Below, piece after piece: positions 1 through 9,500 of a stretch of DNA of 39,238 bases (positions within the stretch are counted from its first letter, which is position 1; each line of letters starts with the position of its first letter). Made by a program: the position numbers and the translations under genes. Origin of the DNA: Microcaldota archaeon (GTDB lineage: Archaea > Micrarchaeota > Micrarchaeia > Anstonellales > Bilamarchaeaceae); NCBI GenBank assembly GCA_013425455.1, contig JACCLI010000047.1, positions 1 through 39,238 of the forward strand, in the 5' to 3' direction. Below the pieces are notes generated by a model. The model was not told where the DNA came from, did not search any database, and worked only from the letters and a program-made list of their open reading frames with translations.

Positions 1-2
1 TC

Positions 3-131
3 AATGAGATAACCATGTTCTCGATAATCTCCATAATCATAATAGCCATAATAACCTACAGCGGAACGAGGGCGATCTCGACCGCGCTGGGCGGGGAGTA
101 CTCCTTCGCCGGGATAACGAGGATGATATGA
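3..131 (+). CDS. C-terminal fragment (5' truncated by window edge) of a membrane protein, probably another member of the tandem membrane-protein family
   Basis: Frame 3 reads NEITMFSIISIIIIAIITYSGTRAISTALGGEYSFAGITRMI*. Hydrophobic helix followed by LGGE..., like the C-termini of the downstream paralogues; stop overlaps the next ATG (ATGA at 128-131). Confidence 0.6.
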   Translation, partial: NEITMFSIISIIIIAIITYSGTRAISTALGGEYSFAGITRMI

Positions 132-1009
132 TGAGGGGCGCGGCGATTTTCATAATTCTTCTTTCCCTCTCCTCGGCGGGCTGCGGCATACTGGATGATG
201 ATGCGAACCGGGCGTTCGCGGAGGCGATGCCCATAATAGGCGCGGCTATCGCGATCTCCATCGCAATAGCGGCTCTTGCCTACATGGCCGGGAGCTTCAC
301 AAAGGACCCGCACTTGCTCGTTTTCAGCAAGGACCAACTGTTCCACACATTCGTGTCCGTGCTTCTCGTGATGTCCATACAGGGGATATTCTACAGCGTC
401 TGCATGTTCGCAAGCGGGGCCGCGGGAGGGGAGATGCAAAACACCTCGCTCAACTATCTCCGCGAACTGAGGGTGGACGGAAGCCAGATGCTCACGCAGA
501 TAATGAAGAGGTCGATAGAGTACAAGTTCACGGCGGCTTACTACACCGCATACCAGGTCCCCTACATGGGAGGGGAGAGCTACTGGTGGGAGGCATACAA
601 CAACGCCTACGCGCGCCACCTGGAGATATTGTTCGACTTTGTCATGGCAGGGTATGTGAGCGCGGGGGTGCAGTACACCCTCCTGGGGATGCTGCCCCAG
701 ATTGCGCTGGGGGTGATGGTGCCGCTCGGGCTCCTGCTCCGCTGCATACCAAAGGCAAGGGACTCGGGGAACATGGTACTGGCACTCGCGCTCGCCCTTT
801 ATGTCGTCATACCGTTCACATACGCAGTGCACTCCTCCATGCGTGATACCTCGGTGCCATGGTTCACCGGGGCGCTGGACGATTCGGGCGTCTCGTTTGA
901 GAACGCCGCGCTCTACCTGTTCCAGACTGTGTTCCTGCCCAACCTTTCGCTGGTGGTGTTTGCGACCGCGGTTGGCGGGCTGATGAAGGTCGCGAAGGTG
1001 ATCCCATGA
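128..1009 (+). CDS. Polytopic membrane protein, tandem family member 1 (VirB6/TrbL-like by inference)
   Basis: N-terminal signal/lipobox-like segment (LLSLSSAGC), several TM helices, motif VPLGLLLRCIPKARDSGNMVLALALALYVVIPFTYA shared with the next four ORFs. Confidence 0.85.
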   Translation: MMRGAAIFIILLSLSSAGCGILDDDANRAFAEAMPIIGAAIAISIAIAALAYMAGSFTKDPHLLVFSKDQLFHTFVSVLLVMSIQGIFYSVCMFASGAAGGEMQNTSLNYLRELRVDGSQMLTQIMKRSIEYKFTAAYYTAYQVPYMGGESYWWEAYNNAYARHLEILFDFVMAGYVSAGVQYTLLGMLPQIALGVMVPLGLLLRCIPKARDSGNMVLALALALYVVIPFTYAVHSSMRDTSVPWFTGALDDSGVSFENAALYLFQTVFLPNLSLVVFATAVGGLMKVAKVIP

Positions 1010-3291
1010 AGGCGGCGCACATATTTGTACTGGCATTGTTCCTTTCGGCGGCCTTTGCGCAGGCCAGCGGGGAGGAAATACTTGTGCAGACACAGGAGCA
1101 TCCAACGCTGCTAGGGAACATAGCGAAGGACTGGCAGATTTACACAGTGGCGGTGCTGCTGCTGATGGCGGCGCTCGTGGCGCTTGCGTATGCCATCGCA
1201 AACTCGTTCTCGCTGCCGGACCTGAAGGCATGGGCGGACGTGGAGCTCGGGGAGATATTCGCCAGCGCGCTCATACTGATTTTCATAATAGCGGCAATAT
1301 CCTTCATAGATGTGAGCGTGGCCGGGACGATAGGGCCCAGCTTCCCGAGTTCCTGCGCAAAGCCTGGCTTCTGCCCCGCTAACATAGCGTCGGATTATCT
1401 TGAGAGCTACATCCGCGCGGCAGGTTCCGCCTACAAGATCACCATGATAAACAGCATAGACGCCGCGAACGACGCGATGGCAGGAAGCACGGTCGGGATA
1501 CAGGACCTCATATACGGATACCTCACATACAGGTTCAGGGACAACCCGCAGGAGATGATACGGGTGGAGATGTACGACCAGGTCCTGCAGAACCTCGCCG
1601 CGGTGCTGAACGCGCTGCTCGCGCAGAAATTCATGCTCCAGTTCATGACATTCAGCGTGGCGCCCATCGCAATATTCCTCGGCATAGTGCTTCGTTCCTT
1701 CTTCCTCACGCGGAAGATGGGGGGGCTGCTGCTGGCGTTCGGGCTCGGTTTCCTGGTGATTTATCCGCTCACATATGCGCTCGCGTGGTACACGCTGGAC
1801 GCGGCCATTTACGGCGCCCAGAAGGGCCCGAGCGGAAAGCTCACGCCCTGCCCCGAGGTGTGCCTGCCTTTCTCAAAAGTGGTGGACCTTTCCAAGACGC
1901 CGCTGGTGGAGGTTCCCATGGACACGGTGCGGGAGGGATTCCACGAGCAGTGCATGACCGAGCTGGAGCGGGACGGTATAGATGAAACTGGGCGCTCGAA
2001 CACGTGCATGAACGATTGCAGGGACAATGTGGACCCCACGGGGCGCTCGGCCAGCTGCATGGACGGCTGCACGGCGGAAATAGACGAAACGGGAAGGATG
2101 GTATCGTGCATGGGCGACTGCACACGCCTCTACCCCTTCAACTGCGAGGGGAGATGCGCGGAAGATTGTACGGCGCGCGGATATGTGGCGCCCGCGGCTG
2201 AGTTCCCGGACCCGGCCACCGTCGCGGCATGGGACGAGTGCATGCTCCCGTGCATGGAAAGCGAGAACTGCGATGCCACCGTGGAGGAGAAGACATTATA
2301 CTGCCAGGAGAACGAATGCCCTCCCGTAATCGGGGAGCTGGCAAGCGGGCTGGAATATTGCCAGTTATACAATTGCGGCGTGCTGGCTGGATATGCGGGG
2401 AACGAAACCGCATATTGCGAGGGCCAGTGCGTCCCGTTGGACGGCTTCGGAGGAAGCCAGGAAGAGTACTGCAACCACGAGACGGACAACATGCTTGCCC
2501 AGCTGGGGAAGGAGGGCGGCGTGGCGGTAGGAAGCGGCGCGGACTACCATGAGTATGGATATTGCCCCGCGGACCCGTGCGGGTTCCCGATCCCATACCA
2601 CAAGAAGGAGTGCCTGGGTTACCGGGGCGTTCCGAACATATGCAACACAAGGCCGTTCGTGGCCGAAGACCCCGCGTATGCGATGATGGACGCGAGCGAG
2701 CTGGTGGACGGGTGCCCCGCGGAATGCAGGACGCTTGCGCCAATGAAGGCGGGGAGCGGATGCTACAACAAGAAGAGCATAAGGCAGGACGACGGCACCT
2801 ACAAGAATTCTACGATATGCCCTTCGCAATGTATGTGGATGACGGCGGGCGGATACAAGGACCCTACCTGCCCCGCCGAGTGCAGCCGGTTCTATCCTGG
2901 CACTCCGCAGGCGCTCTGGGATGCAAAACTTTCCAGCGAGACCTGCGTATACATAATACCTGATGTTGTTTTTGACGAGCCGGACACGTGCTCGCAATGC
3001 GCGTTCGTGGCTGAGAAGGGGCTCACCATGGAGCCCGCGATGATATGGGACTGCACCGCGTTCTGCGGGGCGCCCAGCTCGACCGTGATGGGGCAGGACC
3101 CTGCGTCCATGACAAACAACATAGGCGGGATGCAGGGGCCGACCGATGTGATTGCCGTGAGCAAGCTGATGGTGCCAGCATATGTGCTCCCGTTCTTCTG
3201 CCTCGCGGTCACGCTGATGTTCATCATGACTTTGTCGCCAATGCTTGGCGGGGACATGGACATACCCGGGATGATGAGGATGATACAATGA
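1006..3291 (+). CDS. Polytopic membrane protein, tandem family member 2, with large Cys-rich extracytoplasmic insertion
   Basis: Signal peptide; IFLGIVLRSFFLTRKMGGLLLAFGLGFLVIYPLTYA family motif; about 420-aa Cys-rich insertion; C-terminal TM and LGGDMDIPGMMRMIQ. Confidence 0.9.
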   Translation: MKAAHIFVLALFLSAAFAQASGEEILVQTQEHPTLLGNIAKDWQIYTVAVLLLMAALVALAYAIANSFSLPDLKAWADVELGEIFASALILIFIIAAISFIDVSVAGTIGPSFPSSCAKPGFCPANIASDYLESYIRAAGSAYKITMINSIDAANDAMAGSTVGIQDLIYGYLTYRFRDNPQEMIRVEMYDQVLQNLAAVLNALLAQKFMLQFMTFSVAPIAIFLGIVLRSFFLTRKMGGLLLAFGLGFLVIYPLTYALAWYTLDAAIYGAQKGPSGKLTPCPEVCLPFSKVVDLSKTPLVEVPMDTVREGFHEQCMTELERDGIDETGRSNTCMNDCRDNVDPTGRSASCMDGCTAEIDETGRMVSCMGDCTRLYPFNCEGRCAEDCTARGYVAPAAEFPDPATVAAWDECMLPCMESENCDATVEEKTLYCQENECPPVIGELASGLEYCQLYNCGVLAGYAGNETAYCEGQCVPLDGFGGSQEEYCNHETDNMLAQLGKEGGVAVGSGADYHEYGYCPADPCGFPIPYHKKECLGYRGVPNICNTRPFVAEDPAYAMMDASELVDGCPAECRTLAPMKAGSGCYNKKSIRQDDGTYKNSTICPSQCMWMTAGGYKDPTCPAECSRFYPGTPQALWDAKLSSETCVYIIPDVVFDEPDTCSQCAFVAEKGLTMEPAMIWDCTAFCGAPSSTVMGQDPASMTNNIGGMQGPTDVIAVSKLMVPAYVLPFFCLAVTLMFIMTLSPMLGGDMDIPGMMRMIQ

Positions 3292-4358
3292 AGCGCCTGC
3301 TGCTGTTGCTGTTCCTGTTTTCACTCTCCTTTGCGGTTGATGAAACGCCGGAATGGATCCCGATAGCGCTTCTTGCTGTCATTGCCGGGCTCGGAGTCCT
3401 CATAATATTCTATCTTATCAGCTATGTTGTTGAGGCGGACCAGATGAGGGCCATGGCCATATCCGAGATGTGGCAGGTGGTCATCACTGGGGTGATGATA
3501 GCGGGGCTGATAGGGGCGCAGGCGCTCGCCACCGAGTTCGGGTCCGGGATGGCAAAGGATTTCGGGGCCGAGGACGGGGACACGCACATGGATTTTGCGA
3601 TAAAGGTGACGCAGGAGACTGTTGCTTACCAGTGGGCAACCCTCATGGACTTCACCAACAACATCGTAATTCCGATGGGCGACCTCGCGTCCCTTTCAGG
3701 CAACTGCTGGCTGTTCGGAGTCGCTTTCACCTATTCGGGATGCTCGAGCATAAACGTGCCCTTCTCGTCCGCATCGCTCGCTGCGAGGACGATGGCCATG
3801 GCGATACTGGCGCTGAATTCCCAGTTGGTGCTGCTCAACCTGGCAAGCAGGTTCTTCTTCCCGGTCCTTCTCCCGCTTGGCCTCTTCCTGCGGACCTTCC
3901 ACGTGACGAGGGGGACGGGGGGCGTCCTCATCGCCTTTGCGGTGGCTTTCTATTTCGTGTATCCGCTGGCGACCATCATAACGAAAGGGATGTCGGACGA
4001 GGTGCCCCTTTCCGCATTGGGCATCCATTATCCTGAACCACCAGCCATAAACCAGGTGGGTGCGGACGAGACGTGGGAGTTCAGCAACGTTTACACGTTC
4101 GAAGTTCCGGCGGAATGCGACCCATTCAAAACCTATGATTATGGGGATGGGGGCCAGGTTGAAGGATTCGGATATACGCAAACGCAGATAAACTATCTCC
4201 TGAACGAGAACATGCTGGACCCGCTGCTGTTCATTTTCATGATAAGTGGAATATTCAACCCCGCGCTTAGCATATTGATGGCGCTTGCGGTGCTGCGGCC
4301 TCTGACAAGAGTATTCGGGACCGAGGTGGACGTCTCAGCCCTCGGGAAGGTGTCCTAG
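3288..4358 (+). CDS. Polytopic membrane protein, tandem family member 3
   Basis: ATG at 3288 overlaps upstream TGA; signal peptide MKRLLLLLFLFSLSFA; LPLGLFLRTFHVTRGTGGVLIAFAVAFYFVYPLA motif; ends FGTEVDVSALGKVS. The listed ORF from 3045 is an N-terminal over-extension. Confidence 0.88.
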   Translation: MKRLLLLLFLFSLSFAVDETPEWIPIALLAVIAGLGVLIIFYLISYVVEADQMRAMAISEMWQVVITGVMIAGLIGAQALATEFGSGMAKDFGAEDGDTHMDFAIKVTQETVAYQWATLMDFTNNIVIPMGDLASLSGNCWLFGVAFTYSGCSSINVPFSSASLAARTMAMAILALNSQLVLLNLASRFFFPVLLPLGLFLRTFHVTRGTGGVLIAFAVAFYFVYPLATIITKGMSDEVPLSALGIHYPEPPAINQVGADETWEFSNVYTFEVPAECDPFKTYDYGDGGQVEGFGYTQTQINYLLNENMLDPLLFIFMISGIFNPALSILMALAVLRPLTRVFGTEVDVSALGKVS

Positions 4359-4363
4359 GTGTT

Positions 4364-5524
4364 TTGATGGTGTGCATTGAAGGCGGACTGGACTGGCTGT
4401 ATTCCCTTTCCCTGCTGTCGCTCGGGATGACGCTTGTGGTTATAGGGGTAGCGTATGCGCTCGGGCAGCTGCTGAGCAACCCGCAGTTCAACGTCTGGGC
4501 GAAGACCGAGATATTCCAGGTTTTCGTGTCGTTCTTTTTCGTACTGCTTGTGCTCTTCCTGAGCGACTCCCTGTGCCATTTCAGGTACGGGGACCTGGCG
4601 GGGCTGGGGCCTGCGGAGACCAACCCGACGAGCACCTCCAACCCGTATGCATATGCGCACCCGAGCATCTCGGCTGACGACAACGTGATAAACGCCTCCG
4701 GCAAATATCTCGCGAATGTTGCATATTTCATAAACACGGAGATGAGGGCGGCGCGCTCCCTTTACGGGATTTCCGAGGAGGCGTCCAGGTATTCGCGCAC
4801 CCCCTGCATGCCCGCGGCGACCTTCTGCCTCTACGGGACAAGCGGCTACACCGTGAGGCCGTACTCCGGGCTGAGCAGCTGGGTGCAGATACTTGGGTTC
4901 TCGCTCTATACGGACACCGCGTCCTACCTCACGGTGCTGATACAGATGGCGCTGCTCGCGTTCATATCCGGGGGAGGGATAATGGCATACCTTCCGCTGG
5001 CGATAGTATTGCGCTCGCTTCCGTTGATGAGGCAGCTGGGGGGCGGGTTGCTGGCGATATGCGTCGCGCTTTTCCTCATATACCCGGCGCTCCTGACCAT
5101 GGAATCGCTGTTCTGGAACCCGTACCAGATGCTCGGGGACGGATGGAGCACGCTGGCGGATGCGGCGGACAGCATGGGGAGGGGGTTCACCTATGTGACC
5201 GCGGGGGCATATGCGGAGACCATGGCGGCGGCGCTCTTGCTGGCGGGCGCGCTGCTGGACATTGCGGCGATAATAGCGGTGGTGGTTGCCGCGGGGTTTG
5301 TGAGCGCGGTACTTATGATAATAAGCGCAGGAGCAGTTTCCCAGTGGACGCTGACGAGCCTCCATGCGGCGATACAGGTGAGCATGCAGGCGTCATCCAT
5401 ATCTTTCTTGACGGCAACGTTCCTCCTTTCGCTGAATATAATAGCCATAGGGGCTTCCGCGAGGGAGCTCGGGAGATTGCTGGGGCAGGAAGTTGACCTG
5501 AGCAGATTGATGCAGGTGTTGTGA
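4364..5524 (+). CDS. Polytopic membrane protein, tandem family member 4
   Basis: LPLAIVLRSLPLMRQLGGGLLAICVALFLIYPALL motif; ends LLGQEVDLSRLMQVL. Confidence 0.88.
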   Translation: MMVCIEGGLDWLYSLSLLSLGMTLVVIGVAYALGQLLSNPQFNVWAKTEIFQVFVSFFFVLLVLFLSDSLCHFRYGDLAGLGPAETNPTSTSNPYAYAHPSISADDNVINASGKYLANVAYFINTEMRAARSLYGISEEASRYSRTPCMPAATFCLYGTSGYTVRPYSGLSSWVQILGFSLYTDTASYLTVLIQMALLAFISGGGIMAYLPLAIVLRSLPLMRQLGGGLLAICVALFLIYPALLTMESLFWNPYQMLGDGWSTLADAADSMGRGFTYVTAGAYAETMAAALLLAGALLDIAAIIAVVVAAGFVSAVLMIISAGAVSQWTLTSLHAAIQVSMQASSISFLTATFLLSLNIIAIGASARELGRLLGQEVDLSRLMQVL

Positions 5525-6532
5525 ATGGCTGAAGAGGATTTGTTCCACTTTGCTTTTTCGGGATGGGGAGCGGGCGGACCCTGGTTCGTCAACTGCCTTC
5601 TCGCCATCATAGTCGTCGCGGTGATAATGGGCACCGTATACGCCATCTCATACGCATTCAATTTCATGAGCTTGAAGAGGTTCGCGGTTTCGGAGTTCTA
5701 CCAGCTCGCGGCCACGGCGGTTCTTGTGATTTTCCTGGTTGCAATCGTGGAGAACGGGCAGGCATTCTTCCTCTCCAAATATGGGGGGACGGTCATCTGC
5801 CAGGGAGGGGAGATAGACAACACGGTTCAGGCGGCCATGTGCCGCACCGAGGAGAGGCTAACGTATTTCGACAAGACGTTCAATTCCATAAAGGACAGCA
5901 GCGAGCTCGCGGATAAGGAGCTGCGTTACTACTCGTCGATGTCGCTTTTCGGCATAATATTCTGGCAGGGGAACTTCGACGCAAGCCTGCACAAATATGT
6001 GGAGACGCAGCACGCAATAGCCTCCAAGCTCGTCTCGCTCATGATTTCGCTGAACAGCCAGATGTTCGTGCTGAAATACATAAAGGAGAACATGCTCGTG
6101 TTCTTCCTTCCGCTCGGGATAGTGCTGAGGACTCTGCACTTCACGAGGGGAATCGGGGGCTTCTTCATAGCCCTTGCGGTGGCGCTGTATTTCATCTACC
6201 CGGGCATGCTCTTCATAATGGACGCGTCCTATGCGCCCCCTCCGCCGCAGGCGCCCTCTTCCATTTCCAACCGGGCGGACCTGTGCAACATACCTGTTTT
6301 TTCGGGAATGTCCCTGGGCGCCACCACCGCGGAGGGGCAGAGCACGAGGAGCGCCGCTTCCATATCAGTGAGCACCTCCAGCCTCGCGGCGTTCGTGTCG
6401 CAGGTGTTCGTAAAACTGTTCTATGACAACATGGTGGCGCTGGCGATTGCGGTGACGATGATGAGGTACGGGACCATGCTGCTGGGCGGGGACAGCAACG
6501 TTTTCCTGCAGATGATGGGGAGGTGGGTGTGA
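5525..6532 (+). CDS. Polytopic membrane protein, tandem family member 5
   Basis: LPLGIVLRTLHFTRGIGGFFIALAVALYFIYPGMLF motif; ends MLLGGDSNVFLQMMGRWV; starts directly after the previous stop. Confidence 0.88.
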   Translation: MAEEDLFHFAFSGWGAGGPWFVNCLLAIIVVAVIMGTVYAISYAFNFMSLKRFAVSEFYQLAATAVLVIFLVAIVENGQAFFLSKYGGTVICQGGEIDNTVQAAMCRTEERLTYFDKTFNSIKDSSELADKELRYYSSMSLFGIIFWQGNFDASLHKYVETQHAIASKLVSLMISLNSQMFVLKYIKENMLVFFLPLGIVLRTLHFTRGIGGFFIALAVALYFIYPGMLFIMDASYAPPPPQAPSSISNRADLCNIPVFSGMSLGATTAEGQSTRSAASISVSTSSLAAFVSQVFVKLFYDNMVALAIAVTMMRYGTMLLGGDSNVFLQMMGRWV

Positions 6533-9500
6533 TGAGGGGCATTTCTGTTGTTCTGGCTTTTGCTTTCGTGTTCGGGGCGCTCATGCTCGCGGGATGCGTG
6601 GCTCCGCAGCCATCGTTCAGCAACTGCTGCATGTACGACAACGCGAGCAATGATGAGCGATGCATAACTGCGGACAGGACGGAGTACGATGCGCACGGGT
6701 GCAACATGCTGAACATGACGTGCAACGTAACGCTCGGAGAGGGGGACGACACCGAGCTGCTCCCCATCTGCCCGAAATCCGAGCTTCTGAAATGCAACAG
6801 CAGCTGCGTGGGGATGTTCTGCGGCTCTTTTGAATTTGACCCGCGGCCGCCCATCTCCCTTGATGCGGAAGACATGAACGATTCCCGCGACACCGAGAAC
6901 GCCGACAAGGGCCAGTTCGGAGGGACGAGCAAGGGCGGGGCGAAGGGGCTTTATAACGGAGAGTGCCGGCTGCTCAACATGAGCCCGGCGACCCTGCGCG
7001 CCACCGGGAACACGAACGGGGGCTTCGCGCTCAACAGCTTCAGGTTCGGGGTCGGGGACTCCTTTGCGGAATTTGACGAGGCGAACATGTACTATCCGCT
7101 CACGGATTTCGCCTGCAAGATAAACCAGATGGGGACTATAGACAGGTATGCGAATTATGCGATACCGAATTCGCTAACAGAGGCGGGGACGAGGATTTGT
7201 GCGCCTTCCGGGGACAACAAATGGGTGTGCGTGCCGAGCACCAGCTACTCGGACGTTTTCTTTGAGACATATACATATTTTGACTGCGCCACCAAGTGCC
7301 TCCTGCAATTTTCCGGGGATTTCCCGGGCATAGACCCCAACAGCGCCTACCTCACGGAAAGGAACGGGCAGATGCTGGGGAACCCGTTCGCATACGGGGT
7401 TGCGGCGGATTCGCCCTGGGGAAATCTCATCAACGACAAGGACTACAAGAGCTCGGCTGAGGATACGGCATTTTATGATGGTTATCCCCTCGGGTACAAT
7501 TATTACGGGGCGGATTTCGAGAGGGACGACCGCGTGCTGGGCCCGAACAGGGGGGGCATCGAAGGGCTCCTCGCGGAGAAGGGAAGCGGTGAATTCGGGC
7601 TGCAGAGCGACGTGATGGACTATTATTCGGGCGAAACGGCGGACCTGCCCACCATGAGATGGGACCACCTGCTCGAGAACTTCATAACCGTGGAGAGGGA
7701 GCCGCACAGGATGTATGAATTCCTGCTCACCTACCATTCCGTTTATGCGGACCAGTTCCAGAACGGGCATTATGAAGATAATGGAACCTGGAAGAACGGG
7801 GCGGAGTTCGAATGCACCATGGAGGAGAACGGCTGCCTTTCAGGGTATTGCAACATATTCGATTATTCGCGCGGCGTATGCGTGAACATGGATAATTTAT
7901 CAAAGGACGCGAACTGCGACTGCGTGTATGATTATATTGAAGGGGGGGTGGCCTGCACCGGGAAGAAGCTGTTAAGCTCGCCTTCGTGGGACAGGTACAA
8001 CGACGCGACCTCGAACATAGAGGTGGCGACAACCCTTGCCGCTCCCATAGACCGCGTAGGGGATGGCCCCTACACCCACACATCCATGCCTTCCAAGGGA
8101 AGGACGGTGACGTTCAACCTTGATAGTACGGATTACATAAGCGGACTGGCGGAATCGGACAGGGACGACATAGACAGGTCCTTCCTCGTGATATTCCTTG
8201 GCGGGCAGAACGCCTTCCCGACATACACTGCCTACCAGCCACCCACTGATGACACCGCGGCCCTGTGGAACCAGACGCTCACGATTCCGCAGGTCCTTTC
8301 CCCGGAAAAATGGAGCGGCTGCAGCAGGTATTCGGACTGCGGAAAATTCTATACGACCTTCGTGGACCAGTGCGTGCCTACTTATGAGGAGGACCGGGAG
8401 TTCTACAGGACTAGCTTTGGCGTCTGCTATTCCGGCAGCCCTATGACGACCACTTCATCTTCGATTTTTGGGGGGCTGATTGAGACAAGGGTCCCCTATT
8501 CATACGGGCAGTACCTCAAGCCGGACGGGAGCATAGATGTGGAAAACTGGAACTGCCAGGGGCTCTTCAACTTCGACAAGAAGAAAGTGACTGGAAAGGG
8601 CGACCCTTCAAGGCAGGTCTATTGCTACGCGCGGGACAAGGACGGGAACTGCGAGGCATATTCCACCGCGGCGCTTATGATAAGGGGAAGGGATGTTGAG
8701 TATGAGGACGAGGATAGAAATCTGGTGGAGGGGCAGGCGTTCGGGAAATGCATCCTGGATGGGAGCGGCAACCTGCGCACCAAAACATACGGATATTGCG
8801 ACCAGTGCAGCTTCCTGACAATGGCGAAGGAGAAGGTGGTTGCCCTCCCGGAGAACAAGTTAGACCCGGGCTACCAGGCGTTGCGCGTGGATGGAAGCGC
8901 GCAGAGGAAGGACAATAAGTACTGCCCCTCGCTGATGATAAGCACCATTTATTCCCCGGATGCGGCCTTTGAAATAGAACGAGCCTCGTCTCCGCTTGGG
9001 GAGTGGGAGGGGCAGGGAGTGCACGCTTCGAGCGACGACCCGGAGGATTCGTATTACAGGAGCCAGTGCAGGATGCCGGATGGAAGCGAGGTGGGGATGG
9101 AGGAGGCATGGCCGGATTACCTTCCTAATGCGTATTATCTGAAAACAAAACTGAAGGACTACCTGCAAAGGAACATAATGCCGGTGCTGTTTGCGGATGA
9201 TGACGGATTGTACAGGGCACGCACCACGGACAGGGAGCCATACAAGGACAAGCCGGTGCTGCAGCTGGGCCTTAGCGACCATTTTGAAGCCGTCCAGGCG
9301 GGCACGACCACGAACCCATTGATTGCATCTCTCTGGAAGCGCAACCCCTCCATTTTTGACAAATACGGCCTGCCCGGGGACCAGCCATATGCATACACCG
9401 CACAGGGAACCTATCTTGCGGATTCGGTCATGAACCTCGGGGCCGGAATAATAGTTGTGAAGAACCTGAGCACCGACTTCGTGGAGGGCAGCGACATAGT

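Noticed and set aside
56-1231. 391-aa minus-strand ORF opposite the first membrane protein genes
   Set aside because: Shadow ORF: biased H/R/P-rich composition, no domain, opposite strongly supported coding strand with translational coupling.
2365-3324. 319-aa minus-strand ORF
   Set aside because: Antisense of the Cys-rich coding region; no recognisable protein features.
4355-5365. 336-aa minus-strand ORF
   Set aside because: Antisense of the family member 4 membrane protein; Arg/His/Pro/Gln-rich artefact.
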